DNA of 64,000 nucleotides from Rhizomys pruinosus (GCA_009823505.1 VZQC01005910.1:2340065-2404064), one strand, 5' to 3'. Positions 11,694 through 23,352 are shown, counted from the first letter of the stretch. Numbers and translations: made by a program. The notes: generated by a model not told the origin, from the sequence alone.

Positions 11694-11847
11694 GGCATCC
11701 CGGGTGTGGTAGCCCACACCTTTAATCCCAGCACTCGGGAGGCAGAGGCAGGCAGATCTCTGTGAGCTCAAGGCCAGCCTGGTCTACATAGGGAGTTCCA
11801 GGACAGCTGGGGCTGCAGGGAGACCCTGTTCCAAAAAGACAAAAAAA
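11694..11847 (+). mobile_element. B1 SINE
   Basis: Diagnostic B1 text: cctttaatcccagcact, ggaggcagaggcaggcag and caaggccagcctggtctac, then a short A tail. It sits directly upstream of an L1 ORF2 fragment and probably inserted into it. Confidence 0.92.
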
Positions 11848-12480
11848 ATGGGGTAAAGATCTGAACAGAGACCTCTTAAGAGAAGAAGTAAAGACAGCTA
11901 AGAAACATCTTAAAAAATATTCAACATTGTTTGTAATTAAGGGAATGCAAATTAAAAGCACTTTAAGATTTCATCTTACCCCAGTAAGACAGGTTATTAT
12001 CAAGAAAACAAATGATACCAAATGCTGGAGAGGTTGTGAGGAAATAGGAACACTCATTCATTGCTGGTGGGATTGCAAACTCGTGCAACCCCTATGGAAA
12101 GCAGTGTGGAGAACTCTTAAAAAAGTCTAAAAACGAACCTACACTTTGACCCAGTCATACCACTCCTGGGTGTATACCCAAAGGATTCATCCTGTAGCAG
12201 AGATATCTGCACAACCATGTTTATTGCTGCTCTTTTCACAATAATAAAGAGTTGGAAGCAACCCAAGTGTCGGTGGACTGATGAATGGATAATGAAGATG
12301 TGATACATTTACACAATGGAGTTCTATGCATCGTAAAGAAAGATGACATCATGAAATTTGCAGTAAGTGGATGGAACTAGAAGCCATTATGCTAAGTGAA
12401 GTAACACAGTCTCAGAAAAACAAATGACCTATGTTGTCCCTCATTTGTAGATCCTAGAGCCAAATCCTTAAATGTAAGTC
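11848..12480 (+). pseudogene. L1 ORF2 C-terminal fragment, plus strand
   Basis: The frame 11927-12127 contains the ORF2 cysteine motif (CWRGC...[14 protein letters not shown]). Downstream text through 12480 still matches the ORF2 end (acaatggagttctatgc, ctaagtgaagtaacacag). The copy is truncated on both sides and has no poly(A). Part of it is repeated in inverted orientation at 12966-13430. Confidence 0.88.
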
Positions 12481-12965
12481 AATGATTACCTATCAATATA
12501 GACTTAGTTCAAGAAATGCTTAAAAATGTCAAACTTTTCCTCCAAGTTTTCTCTAGTTTATTTCCTTTGGCACATGGTATTAAATTAACAACTTTATTTT
12601 TGCAACTGTTCTGATCATTCATCTCTGTATTTTTCAGCTGAAAACACATCTGGAAAGATGTACTGTAAACATTTAAAAACCTTTGGAATTACTCTTTTGG
12701 ATACATTCCCCCCCCCCATTTTTCTTGGAAGATTTTGTGTTACTTACCTAACTTATATGGTGAATGTGTGATTTATATGTAATATAGTTATTTTAAATAA
12801 AAAACAAAAATAAAAATAAATAAAGAGAATACAGCAAAGAAAACAGCAAAAGAACCAGCTTTGATACCCTCAATTTTAAATTCTTCCAGGAAGTATTCAG
12901 AAAATATGTTATGTAAAGTATATTGATGCTAAATACTAATAATTTTATTCTATTCTTATGGAAAA
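12481..12965. other. AT-rich spacer, no recognised feature
   Basis: AT-rich, with a C run at 12709-12717 and an A-rich low-complexity stretch at 12793-12830. It separates two oppositely oriented L1 pieces. Confidence 0.5.
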
Positions 12966-13225
12966 AATAGTTCTCCGCACTGCTTTCCATAGGGGTTGCA
13001 TGAGTTTGCAATCCCACCAGCAGTGAATGAGTGTTCCTGTTTCCCCACAACCTCTCCAGCATTTGGTATCATTTGTTTTCTTGATCCTAACCTGTCTAAC
13101 TGGGGTAAGATGAAATCTTAAAGTGGTTTTAATTTGCATTTTCTTAATTACTAATGATATTGAATACTTTTTAAAGATGTTTCTTAGTCATCTTTACTTC
13201 TTCTCTTGAGAAGCCTCTGTTCAGG

Positions 13226-13260
<35 letters not shown>

Positions 13261-13262
13261 TG
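13226..13262 (+). repeat. (TTTA)n tetranucleotide repeat
   Basis: About nine TTTA units abut the B1 on its 3' side; on the minus strand this is the TAAA-rich tail of that B1. Confidence 0.95.
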
Positions 13263-13407
13263 ATGTTTTTGAGACAGGGTTTCCCTGTAGCCCCAGCTGT
13301 CCTGGAACTCACTATGTAGACCAGGCTGGCCTTGAACTCACAAAGATCTGCCTGCCTCTGCCTCCCAAGTGCTGGGATTAAAGGCGTCCCCCACCACGCC
13401 TGGCTAT
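13263..13407 (-). mobile_element. B1 SINE
   Basis: Minus-strand B1 (gagacagggtttccctgtag, ggccttgaactcacaaagat, ccaccacgcctggct) inserted in L1 ORF2. Confidence 0.93.
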
Positions 13408-13837
13408 CTGTTCAGATCTTTAACCCATCTTTTAATATTTGGTTGTTTGTTTTCTTCATTTTTGAGTAATTCATATACTCTTGATTGGGTTTTCTTTTGT
13501 CTTTTCATATGAACTTCAGGATTTTTTTCTAATTATATGAACAAAGTCATGAGGGTTTTGATTGGGATTACACTGAACCTATATATTACTTTGGGTAGGA
13601 TGGTCATTTTTACTTTATTAATTCTTCCAATACATGAGCATGGGAGGCCCTTCCATGTTCTGGTGTCTTCCTCAATCTCCTTCTTGAAAGACAAAAATTT
13701 CATTGTAGAGATCTTTAATGTCTTTGGTCAGGTTTGTCCTGAGATATTTTACTTTTTTTGAGGCTATCGTGAATGGAAGTGTTTCCCTGCACTCCTTCTC
13801 TAATTGCTTGTTATTGTCATATAGAAAGACTACTTAT

Positions 13838-13994
13838 GCTGGGTGTGGTGGCTCATGCCTTTAATCCTAGCACGTGGGAGGCAGAGGCAGGTGGATCTTT
13901 GTGAGTTCAAGGCCAACCTGGTCTACAGAGCTAGTTCCAGGACAGCTGGGGCTACAGGGAGACCTTGTCTAGAAAAGACCAAAAAAAAAAAAAA
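13838..13994 (+). mobile_element. B1 SINE with 13-bp TSD
   Basis: Complete B1 with an A tail, flanked by exact AAAGACTACTTAT (13825-13837 and 13995-14007). It lies inside the minus-strand L1 and is oriented opposite to it. Confidence 0.95.
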
Positions 13995-14048
13995 AAAGAC
14001 TACTTATTTTGTAGATTAATTTTGTAACTTGCCACTCTACTGAAACTG

Positions 14049-14309
14049 TTAAGTGTTTCTAAGAGTTTTGTAATGGAATTTTTGGCATCCCTTAAATAAA
14101 ATGTCATCTGCAAAAAGGGATAGTCTGATGTCTTCTTTTCCAATTAGTACTCCTTTAGTTTTCTTCTCTTGTCTTATTACTCTAGCAAGAGTTTCAAGCA
14201 CTATATTGAAAAGGAGTGGAGATAGTGCTGGGTAAAGTATTCTGAGTTGGCATGTATAGTCATTTAGAACTGGGAGTACTTTGATCCAAACTCTTTTGGC
14301 TTTCATCAT
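14049..14309 (-). pseudogene. Fused L1 ORF1-ORF2 open frame (86 codons)
   Basis: The N-terminal part is the ORF1 C-terminal segment ([20 protein letters not shown], then RILYPA). It passes in frame into the RT loop and catalytic block ([17 protein letters not shown]) of ORF2. The junction is near 14232. The deletion removes the rest of ORF1, all of the endonuclease and the first half of RT, yet keeps the frame open. It carries the FADD motif but cannot be a working RT. Confidence 0.8.
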
Positions 14310-14731
14310 TTACAGTGAAAAGTCAGTTGTAATTCTGATGGGTTTCCTTTACATGTGACTTATTGTTTTCTTTTGCAGCTTTCAGTATTCTCGCTTTGCT
14401 TTGAACGTGTAGTGTTTTTACTCTGATATTGTGTGTGGAATTTCTTTTCTGGTGGTCCTGTCCATTTGGTGTTCTTTGTGCTTCTTTTATTTGTACTGGT
14501 ATGTCTTTCCTTATTTTGGGGAAATTTTCTTCTATAATCCTGTTGAAGATCTGGTCAATACCATTATCCTGAGATTCTTCTTCCTCTATATCTATGATGC
14601 ATAGGTTTGATCTTTTCATGGTGTTCCACATTTCCTGAATATTCCATTCCTCTGATTAAATTTTTTTTCATAATCTCTGCTTGAGCAGTCTAATTCTTCC
14701 ACTTTATCTTCCAGTCTTGATATTCAATTTT

Positions 14732-14992
14732 TTGGGGGGGGTCTTTTTTTTTGAGACAGGGTTTCCCTTTAGTCCCAGCTGGCCTGGAGCTTTCTATGTA
14801 GGCCAGGCTGGCCTTCAACTCACAAAGATCCACCTGCCTCTGCCTCTGCCTCTCAAGTGCTGGGATTAAAGGCACGTGTCACCACGCCTGGCTTAAGACG
14901 GTTTTTAGCCACCATGTGGGTGCTGGGAATCGAACCCAGGTCCTCTGCAAGAGCAGTCAGTGCTCTTAACCACTGAGCCATCTCTCCAGCTC
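14732..14992 (-). mobile_element. Chimeric B2-B1 SINE (single insertion)
   Basis: On the minus strand, the first ~100 bp of a B2 (tRNA-like head, 14992-14893) is joined directly to a full B1 (14892-14745) with its A-rich tail. One TSD, TGATATTCAATTTT, flanks the pair (14718-14731 and 14993-15006). Removing the whole block restores continuous L1 ORF1 sequence. There is no TSD or A tail between the two halves, so they were inserted as one unit. Confidence 0.85.
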
Positions 14993-15245
14993 TGATATTC
15001 AATTTTCTATTTCATTCATTCTGTTACTGAGGCTTTCTTCTGTCCTTTCCAGATGGCTTATTGAGTATTCCACTTCTTTTTTTTTTTTCATTTTGGCCTG
15101 AGTTTTCTTCAGTATTTCTATCTCTTTTGTGAATTTTGTCTGAAGTTTATCATTATCTTCTTTTAATTCTTTGATTCTTTTTGTTTGTGCGTTCTTTAAA
15201 TTCCTTGAGTTCTTTGATCATCTCCATATTCTTTTATTTTTTTAT

Positions 15246-15481
15246 TTTTATTTTTAAAAATTTTTTAAAAATTTATTTTGTATGTGTATGAATGTACTGT
15301 CTGCATGTAGGTTTGTGCACCTGTGTCATGCAATGCTGTGGAGGTCAGAAGAGGGTGTTGGATTCCCCTGGAACTGGAGTCAAAGACACTTCTCAGGCGC
15401 CGTGTGGGTGCTGGGGATCGAACCCAGGTTCTCTGCAAGAGCAGTTGGCGCTCTTAACCGCTCGGCCATCTCTCCAGCCCC
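15246..15481 (-). mobile_element. B2 SINE
   Basis: Minus-strand B2, short form: aatgtactgtctgcatgtag, gaggtcagaagagggtgttg, gccatctctccagcccc. It sits in ORF1 of the minus-strand L1. The flanks atattctttta and ataattctttta are an approximate TSD. Confidence 0.92.
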
Positions 15482-15611
15482 CTATGATAATTCTTTTAAA
15501 TTCTGTGTACTGGGTTACATCTAAGGGGTCCTCATTGTAGCACTCTTTTACAGGATTGGTAGTATTTAGTGGAGACACATTATTTGGATTTTTCATGTTA
15601 TTGTTTTTCAT

Positions 15612-16240
15612 TGTGATTTTGGCATGTGGATTTCTTTTGTTATTTGTGATTCTGATATGAAGCTCAAGTATGTCTCTGTTGAATTGAAGACTGACTTAGC
15701 TCGTATTATTTAGGTGCCTTTGTTGTCTTCTTCTTAGGTATGAAAGAATGGTTGTTCTAGGCTTCAGGTTCTCACTTCTGATTTGTACTAGAGGCACCAG
15801 CTAATTCTCCCTGAGCTAGTCAAGAGCCCCTCAAGAGGCCCAGGACAGGTTGTCAATCAGGCAGGTTTGAACCCACAGGGCTCCACACCACGCGAAGCCA
15901 AGGGGGTGACTCAGATTTTCCTGAGCTAGGGGGTAGGGAGTTTGGTATGCCGCTGCCCCAGTGCAGTTTGGGGCTCTCACCACTGAGCAGAGGACAGCCT
16001 CATGCACCCACTGGGAGAGTGGAATGCACAGAACCACTGCACCACGTGGGGTCTGCCTACCAGCTCTCCAGGGCTGGTGGCAAATGTCTGAATCTGGGTC
16101 TGGGGCAGGAAAGCCTAGCCTGGAGCCAAGGGAGGGGCCCAGGTGTTCCCCAGCTAGGGAGTAGGGAGTCTCGAGATTGTAGATTCTATGATTTGGGGGT
16201 CGATATCTTTTCTATAGTCTGCTGTGAAGAAATACAGTAG
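15612..16240 (-). promoter_or_regulatory. L1 5' UTR, minus strand
   Basis: GC-rich block upstream (to the right) of the ORF1 start at 15611. A motif gagctag(g) recurs near 15812, 15923 and 16153, each followed by related text (gggtagggagt in the last two). This suggests diverged promoter monomers. The 5' boundary near 16240 is approximate because no TSD could be set. Promoter activity is inferred from position only. Confidence 0.55.
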
Positions 16241-16966
16241 ATCAGGAAACAGCAGGCCAGGAGAAAGTCAGAGAGGGAAGTGTTGCTTCTTAGGCTTATC
16301 CTTAGACCTTCACGTTGGAGTCTTGTTTTCTGAGCTCTACGATCTTAATTGCAGAGTCAGAAGAAGTTCCAGTATGTGACATGCTTTTCTCCTGTCAAAG
16401 GGAAAACAGAGACCACTATGGACACATAGAACAGTTCTCCAAACTCAAAGTCACTCAAAAGTTCCTGTGCCCCATCCCCTTACACGCCACCATCAGCGGG
16501 ATGCTGATGTTTGTTCCTGAAGGAATGCTCTAGAAGAAGCATGGCAGCAGATGCAGGGGGTAATGAGAAATGAACAATTGTTTTTCTGCTCCCAAATGTT
16601 TTCACATCTTTCTGTCTTAATCCTCATTACGACCTAGAGACAAAGGCTGTTTTCTCTAGTTATCAAATGAGGTTCTAAGAGACAACATGTCCTTACTGAG
16701 AGTTACTGAGAGAACTTTACATGGCAGGCGCTGTGTGAGTGATTCACTGTCCTATTGGACAAGATCAGTAGCTCTCACCATCTCAGCAGATAAGCTTCAA
16801 AATATCAATGGCTTAACAAAAACTTATTTCTTATTCACATCATATTCTGATGTGCTCTGGGCAACTCTCCAAGGTAGTGCTCCAAGTGATGACTTGAAAT
16901 CCAGGCTGCTGCCATCTTGTAACTAGACCATCTGGCATGTGAGACCTCCAAGGCTGCCATTGCAAA

Positions 16967-16967
<1 letters not shown>
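16241..16967. other. No recognisable feature
   Basis: Unassigned, with balanced base composition. Short open frames on both strands have no recognisable product. Confidence 0.5.
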
Positions 16968-17003
<36 letters not shown>

Positions 17004-17025
17004 TGTGGGTGGTGAAAGAGAGGGA

Positions 17026-17074
<49 letters not shown>
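16968..17074 (+). repeat. Compound microsatellite (GT)n-(GA)n
   Basis: (GT)n at 16969-17001 changes to (AG)n at 17030-17072. Compound GT/GA tracts are common and length-variable in rodents. Confidence 0.96.
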
Positions 17075-17076
<2 letters not shown>

Positions 17077-17219
17077 AGTGGGCAGAAGAAAGGAATTGGT
17101 TCACCTCACCTCTACCAACATCCTTAGATACATGGAGCTGTTAGACCCAGCAGAGCAGTAGATAACTGGTGAGTACTAATGATCCATTTCACTATGTTAA
17201 AATTGTTATCTCCATTTTT

Positions 17220-17577
17220 TGTGTATAAGATGTGTGCATTATATGTGTCTTTGAATTCCTACATGTGAATGTGGACATGTCACAGTGCTTGTGTGGAGGT
17301 CAGAGGACAACCTCTGCTATTGGTCCTTGTCTTCCACCTTCGTTGAGGCAGAGTCTCTCTTTGCTGGTGGTTGTTGTTTGCTACTGCATATTATGGGATA
17401 GAGGGTCCATGAGCTTCTGGGGATTCTCTTCTTCCCAACTAACCTGGAGTCACACATGCATACTCACACATGCATACTAGGACATCCAGCTTTTTAAGTG
17501 GATTTTGGAGAGTTGAATCCAGGTCCTTATGCTTGCCCGGCAAGCACTTGACCCACTGAGCCATCTCCTCATCCCCA
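17220..17577 (-). mobile_element. B3-type SINE (diverged)
   Basis: The minus-strand reading ends in the tRNA-like head (cttgacccactgagccatct near 17550). The other end has the B3 text gtggaggtcagaggacaacc. It is longer than a standard B3, with extra internal sequence at about 17340-17500. Confidence 0.7.
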
Positions 17578-18190
17578 TTTCCATTTTTATATAGGAGAAA
17601 ACCTAGGGAGAGAAAACTTAACACTTCTTACCTTACTAGATGACATTTAAAGTTAGATAGGCAGCCTGCAGAATCTGCACTTGTAGGAACAGAACTCTGT
17701 TGCCTTTCATCTTTTATCATAATAAACTAAATAATAAATTTATTGAATACATGGGTATCCTGACCACATGCATCAATTTCTCCAAAGCAGCATAGATATC
17801 TCTTACTGTACTGAAATCTCAATATACTGGACACAATGATCATAATACCATTTAAAACATGCAATAAAACTGGCACAACAGGATTATCAGTAATTAGGGT
17901 TTTGTTTTCCCCTCTTCTCTAAGGGGTTAGCAGCTTTGGACATAAGGTGACCATGAGAACAAGGAAAATGGATTTCTCAGAGGACATGAGGGAGCTCAAA
18001 TTCCCACCCAAACCATGCCTTGCACCACCCACCTCTCACATCTTGCTCTAGAGGACAAGAACATGAGGCCATCCCGAGAAGGACTATAGCTAAGTTCCTG
18101 CTCACTGGAAACTGGGGATCGTATTGAAAAACAGTTACAAAGAAAGCAAGAAAGTTTTACTTTTGTGCTCTTTAGTCTGTACCCCGTCAT
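17578..18190. other. No recognisable feature
   Basis: Unassigned single-copy-like sequence. Confidence 0.5.
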
Positions 18191-18205
18191 GAGAGCTACT
18201 GTATT

Positions 18206-18489
18206 TTTTTTTTGTTTTCTTATAAATTTATTTTTATTATTATTTAAAAAAATTTTTTTAATTTATTTCTGTATGTGTATGAATGTACTGTCTGCATGCA
18301 GGTCTGTGCACCCGCGTCATGCAATGCCGCGGAGGTCAGAAGAGGGTGTCGGGTTCCCCTGGAACTGGAGTTCTCCTGGAATTGGAGTTTCAGATGGTTT
18401 TCGGCCACCATGTGGGTGCTGGGGATTGAACCCGGGTCCTCTGCAAGAGCGGTCGGTGCTCTTAACTGCTAGGCCATCTCTCCAGCCCA
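18206..18489 (-). mobile_element. B2 SINE, long form, 15-bp TSD
   Basis: Minus-strand B2 with the 17-bp duplication (two ggagtt-containing units at 18359-18395). Exact TSD GAGAGCTACTGTATT at 18191-18205 and 18490-18504. Confidence 0.95.
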
Positions 18490-18769
18490 GAGAGCTACTG
18501 TATTAAGAAAAACCTGTAGACTATGCCTGTGTGATGATCCAATTCATCATTTTCTTGTTTGAGTCTTCTCTTTCTTCTCTTGCATCTCCCTTGTGCTCTC
18601 TCTGTCTCCTCCGTGGTCACTGACCATGATCATTTTATCTGAAGATTTTTATAAGAAAGTATGCCATGTGTGAACACTGGGGTGTAGCTGACCTCTCATG
18701 ACCTCTTCATTTAATTGAATTATAAGTCCCTCCTACTCAAATTTGTTCCATTACTTCTACAAAACCTTT

Positions 18770-19135
18770 TAAAGACTATGTTTTTAATTTTTTTGAGACT
18801 TTCATACCTTGCATTTTGACCATATTCATCTCCACTGCCCCGTAACTCCTCCCAGATCCAGCCCCACTACTCCAGCCCCTCCCAACTTTGTGTCCTTTTT
18901 CTCTGTCTCTCTCCATTTCTTTTCTAACCTACAGAGTCCAGCTTATGCTACCCACATCCTTCTGGGTATGAGGGCTTCCAGTGCGGCATGGATGACCTAC
19001 TAGGGCCAACCACCTAAAAGCAAATTTACTCTCTCTCCCCTGGAAGCTATCAACTGTCAGTAACTCCTTGGTTTGCATTTGGGGCTCATGGGCCTCCCCG
19101 TTCTCCATGCTGGAGTGTTGACTGACATGAAGAGG
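18770..19135 (-). mobile_element. Old L1 3' UTR fragment, minus strand
   Basis: Text such as tgagactttcataccttgca, ctcctcccagatcc and agctatcaactgtcagtaac follows the order of an older rodent L1 (Lx-type) 3' UTR read on the minus strand. Subfamily assignment is from memory. Confidence 0.6.
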
Positions 19136-19140
19136 ACATA

Positions 19141-19168
19141 TTATTATTATTATTATTATTATTATTAG
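19141..19168 (+). repeat. (ATT)n microsatellite
   Basis: Nine ATT units directly after the L1 fragment. Confidence 0.95.
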
Positions 19169-19169
19169 T

Positions 19170-19832
19170 TATTATAAAGAAGCTGAAAAAAAAACAGGAA
19201 CAAAAGAGCTACAGCTTCTCACTGCCTTCCATTGGTTTAGAAAGAATCTGAGATTTACCCTAAAAAAAGTCATCCTAGGATTTGACAGGAGCCAGAGTAC
19301 CAGAGTGCTGTGGGTCAGCTTAATACTCGAATGTCTATAGACCCTCCAGGGACAGAATTCCAGAGAGGATAGAGGAAATGAAGGAGGAGCCCAAGAAGTT
19401 GGTCAAAGGAGACGGGGACAATTATCAAAAAGAGTGGAGATCTGAACACTGCCCCACAGGTGTTACTAGACTGTTGTCTGATCCAGAGCCATTGAAGCCA
19501 GCCCAGCCCTCTCTGGGGAGAAGGTTGTCACAAAATCGGGTACGTACTGACAGGCTAATTCATAGTAGGTTTATAGGACATTGACAGGGCAAAAGGTGAT
19601 AGCAATGGCCTGGCTGTGATAGAGAAATTGACAGTGGTCCTAGCAACACTGTTAGCGACAACAGTAGCTGCCACATTTGGGATTGACCATAACCTGGCAC
19701 TTCTACACAGGGAATTAGAATAGAAAGGATAAAAGTGACAATTGTAGCAGCAAAACAGGATGACTTGGTATTTATTACTCTCAGGGCTTCCAAAATGCAT
19801 AGGAAAAGAGCATTCTGTGCTAAGTTTGAGTA

Positions 19833-19883
<51 letters not shown>

Positions 19884-21429
19884 GAAGTTCTTCAAAATGA
19901 CTGGGGTTGAAACCAGGTGAATGCTTATTTCCCTATTAGACTCCATATTTGCATGGCTAGGAAAGGAAGTCGTATTAGTTTTAGCCCATTTGCCTCAAGC
20001 ACTGTACGGATCATCTTTGTTTTTCTTAGTCTGATTGAACTAAGTAAAATGGTTCTTTCTGTGGTCTTTCTCTTCAGGGCAAGTTCTTAGGCCGCTTTGG
20101 CCTTCAACTTTCTGACGTTGCATTTCAAGCTCTTATGTATGTCTTTATATGTGTCCTCTTCTCTTCCTCTGTTGAACTATTTTGAAAGGCCCAAGTCTAT
20201 TAGCAAGGTCCTGCATCCGTATGGTCCATGGTTATATCTTTTCTTTCTTTTCTAAAAATATATTTTCTTGAACTTTTGTGTATTTTTTTGCTTTATATAT
20301 TTTTTTCTATTACTTTTTTATTTTTTCATTTTTTCAACAATAAGTAATAATTTATGAGTACAAGCATCATTCATGTAAAACCAATTTGCAAGCAGTTGTG
20401 CCCAAACCCACACAGCCCCAGGGTCCCACCATCCAGCTGGGGAGCTTGTATGTTGAATCAAGTTGATCAAATAAGTGTCCAGTCTATATTGCTGTAGTTT
20501 CACCATTCACCCCAATCACAGCCCTTACATTCTACCACGCTCCCTCTTCCACAGATTGTTCCCTAGGCTTAGAAAAGGGGCACAGGTGGACGAGAAGCAA
20601 AACAGTCTACTTTCTCTGGAGCTTTCATTTTGGACTCTGGTCAATTCTGGCTGTTTCCTTTCATGGGCTGACAGTTTGTCCAGGAATAACCTTTCAATCC
20701 TACTAATGAAGCACAAGCAATTAGATATATAGGTATTTAAACAGTACTAATTGTTATGGTAGGTTACTTTGGTATAGACACAGATGTTTGGATGGTATGT
20801 TAATCCATGAATTACATTTTTTTCTGTTAAATATGACAGGGTCTTACTGTGGCTTATAACATCTCCTAACCTTTAGAGGATGTAAGCTTGTGGCATCAGC
20901 TATGTTATTCCTCCAAGAGAGAGCTAATAGCCAGTTAGATTGGGATATATGGGCATTGGCTGCCACTGCTGCACAGTATTTCCAGGCATGTGAGGTGTAG
21001 CTGGTGCTGACTGGAGGAGTCTTTGCTTGACTCAAGGAGGCCTATAATTTATTTATGGTTTAGTGGCCTTTGGTAACACTCTCTGGTATTCCAGACATCA
21101 ACTGTTACACTTGCAAGTGTGGTCTCAATACATCTTTCTTTCCATGCTTACATCAGGTCTTCGACAGCAGGGCCTTAATCACCTCTCTCTTCTGCAGGTA
21201 TCCCAGTTTACAGTATCCCAGTTTACAGTATCCCAGTTTATGGCAAGAAGCCTTTACCTTTTCGGGGGGGGGGTCTTGGATGTTCCCTGGCAACATCTCC
21301 TTGGTAGAATAATCATTGCTGATATCAGAGCTCTCCTGTATAATATATTTTGCTCAAGTGCACAGCTTAAGGAAACTTTAGTATTATATTGGGTTCTGAA
21401 CAGAGAATAATCCTTTTCACAGTTCCTAT
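19170..21429. other. Unassigned region with a (GT)n tract and a 15-bp triplication
   Basis: No gene is recognised. A (GT)n microsatellite occupies 19834-19881. The unit tatcccagtttacag repeats three times from 21199 (period 15). A G run lies at 21264-21272. T-rich low complexity occupies 20240-20335. Confidence 0.6.
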
Positions 21430-21645
21430 GTCTATTAGTCAATTAAAGAAGGCAGTTTTAGTGAACTTCTGCTCAAAACAGTCAATTTCCACATGGAGAG
21501 TATTGAGAAAGACTGAGAAAGAGATGAAAAGCATGTTTGGCAGAATGCATGAGCTCTGGTGGGGTGGGGGAATGGGGGGGCACAGGTCTAGATTTGATAA
21601 AAAATAAATAAATAAATTAATTAAAAAAAGAAAAAAAACCCCATA
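21430..21645 (+). mobile_element. 5'-truncated L1 3' end, plus strand
   Basis: Matches the L1 3' terminus seen at 27985-28200 (minus): gaacttctgctcaaaacag, agaaagactgagaaag, gcagaatgcatgagctctgg. A G-rich tract (21557-21582) and an A-rich tail follow. Confidence 0.8.
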
Positions 21646-22644
21646 AAATAGTTATCCATAGCTAACCCCCAAAGGAAAGAAGTCTAGAAAGTAACTCCCA
21701 TGCCATAAGCACCTTACCAGTAGGACTAGAAGTGGAAACTTCTTGGCTTAGACAATATAAATCAAGGTAAAAAAAAAAGAAGGCAGATTTACTGGTTTTA
21801 TAAGAGATTACTCTATAACAGTTGGCTCCAATTACAGTTAGAGAACGACCTCATCATCATCATATTCTCCTGTCTATGATAGGAAGATAAGAAAATTCTC
21901 CTCCTGTAAACTTGTGTGCACCTAGAAGGTAAGTTTCATTAGGACCATATAAATAGTTGTTACAGGTAGGATCCACAGAGGGGTTTGATGCCTGTAGCAG
22001 TCTAATGGCTTTTCTTCCTTTTCAATGTTCAGATGGGCCACCCTTTCTGCTTGCACTTCCTGGTACATCCACACAATGCAAAGCTGTGTCTTTTCTTTCT
22101 CAGCTGTTTAAGTTGTGACCGTTTTGACCTGTGGGAACATACAAATCTTTTCCCATAGTTAAAATTAGACAAAAAAAAGTTTTTTGACAAAAAGGTTTCA
22201 TATATGTATCTGTATCCCCCCTTTTTATTTTAGGTTGTTTTTTTGACCCATGAGCTCAAAAAGGCATTTTGTAGACACGTACCTATAGGCAGGATCAAGG
22301 ACAGATTTTCATCAGATTCACCCAAGCATTTTTGGTGACTGTATGTCTAACTTGGGAAGCAAGCTTAATTTCTTAAGTTAAATCATCCTACAGGTAAAAA
22401 AGAATGCTACAAGATGATACTGTACAACAGAAAAATTATAGATAACCTTTGTATGTGCCAATCCCAAAGTTATTGTTATACAGATTTTAAGTAAAACAAA
22501 TGTGGATGACAACAATTTATATTTCCAATTAACTCAGGTGCATTACCATTTTTATCAGAACCTTTAAACCAATGTTGTTTAGTATACACTTATTTACTTT
22601 TACTAAGTCCTAAAACACCATGTAACCTGTAGGCAGAGTCTGAG
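21646..22644. other. No recognisable feature
   Basis: AT-rich sequence with no assignable repeat and no long open frame. Minus-strand translation gives only short stop-broken peptides. An old ERV remnant is possible but unsupported. Confidence 0.4.
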
Positions 22645-23236
22645 TTAAACTCCCCAATCAAAAGGCATAGACTGGGAGAATGGATTAGGAAAGAAAACCC
22701 ATATATATGCTGTCTACAAGAAACCCATCTCAATTTCAAGGATAGGCACCAACTTAAGGTGAAGGGATGGAAGAAAATATTCCAAGCAAATGGTACCAAA
22801 AAGAAAGCAGGTGTTGCTATTCTAATATCAGACAAAATAGACTTCAAAGCAAAAGAAATCAAAAGAGACAAAGAGGGCCATTACATCTTTATTAAAGGAA
22901 CAATTGATGATGAAGATCTTACAATTATGAATATATACACACCAAACGCCAGTGCACCAAACTTTATAAAGACAATTCTTCAGGATTTCAAGGCACAGAT
23001 TAACCCCAGCACACTAATAGTAGGGGACTTCAATACCCCACTAAGTCCTTTAGACAGATCAACAGGACAAAGGATAAACAGAGAAACATCTGAACTAAGT
23101 GATACAATACACCAAATGGACCTTACAGACATCTATCGAATATTTAACCCAAAAACCAGAGACTACACTTTCTACTCAGTGCCTCACGGAATATTCTCCA
23201 AAATAGACCATATACTGGGACACAGGAAAGAACTTT
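22645..23236 (+). mobile_element. L1 ORF2 endonuclease fragment, plus strand
   Basis: Starts within the endonuclease at LNSPIKRHR and includes CCLQETHL, GVAILISDKIDF, VGDFNTPLS and FYSVPHGIFSKIDHILGHR. It stops before the SDH motif. Both ends are truncated and no poly(A) or TSD is visible. At 23236 it abuts an L1 3' terminus on the opposite strand. Confidence 0.9.
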
Positions 23237-23352
23237 TGTGTATTTTATACATACAGCTTAGTCCTATTTGTGCCCTCTTCCCCATCAGAAACTTCCAGAA
23301 CACTCTCCCACTGGATTTCATGCATTCTGTCATTTATGTTAAGGTCTATTGA
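22759..23352 (+). pseudogene. Open frame of 197 codons: L1 endonuclease piece plus antisense L1 3' UTR
   Basis: The first ~157 residues are L1 endonuclease from GWKKIFQANG through the KIDHILGHR motif. The last ~40 residues read through reverse-complement L1 3' UTR and are not protein-derived. The first catalytic residues (Asn, Glu) lie upstream of the first Met, and the SDH motif is absent, so the product would lack nuclease activity. The open frame probably reflects a young copy, not selection. Confidence 0.75.

Larger units (their letters stand above)
12966..16240 (-). mobile_element. L1 with intact 5' UTR region, internal deletion and lost 3' end, minus strand
   Basis: Read from right to left: 5' UTR (16240-15612), ORF1 N-terminus (from 15611), coiled coil, ORF1 C-terminal half (14631-14233), then an abrupt jump into the RT of ORF2 (14232) and on to the ORF2 C-terminus (12966). 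The ORF1 C-terminus and the endonuclease plus front RT are lost in one deletion. The 3' UTR and poly(A) are missing. Nested younger insertions: B1 (13263, minus), B1 (13838, plus), chimeric B2-B1 (14732-14992) and B2 (15246). The (TTTA)n at 13226-13262 is the tail of the first B1. Confidence 0.88.

Noticed and set aside
15947..16240. 97-codon plus-strand frame
   Set aside because: Antisense to the L1 5' UTR; open by GC-richness.
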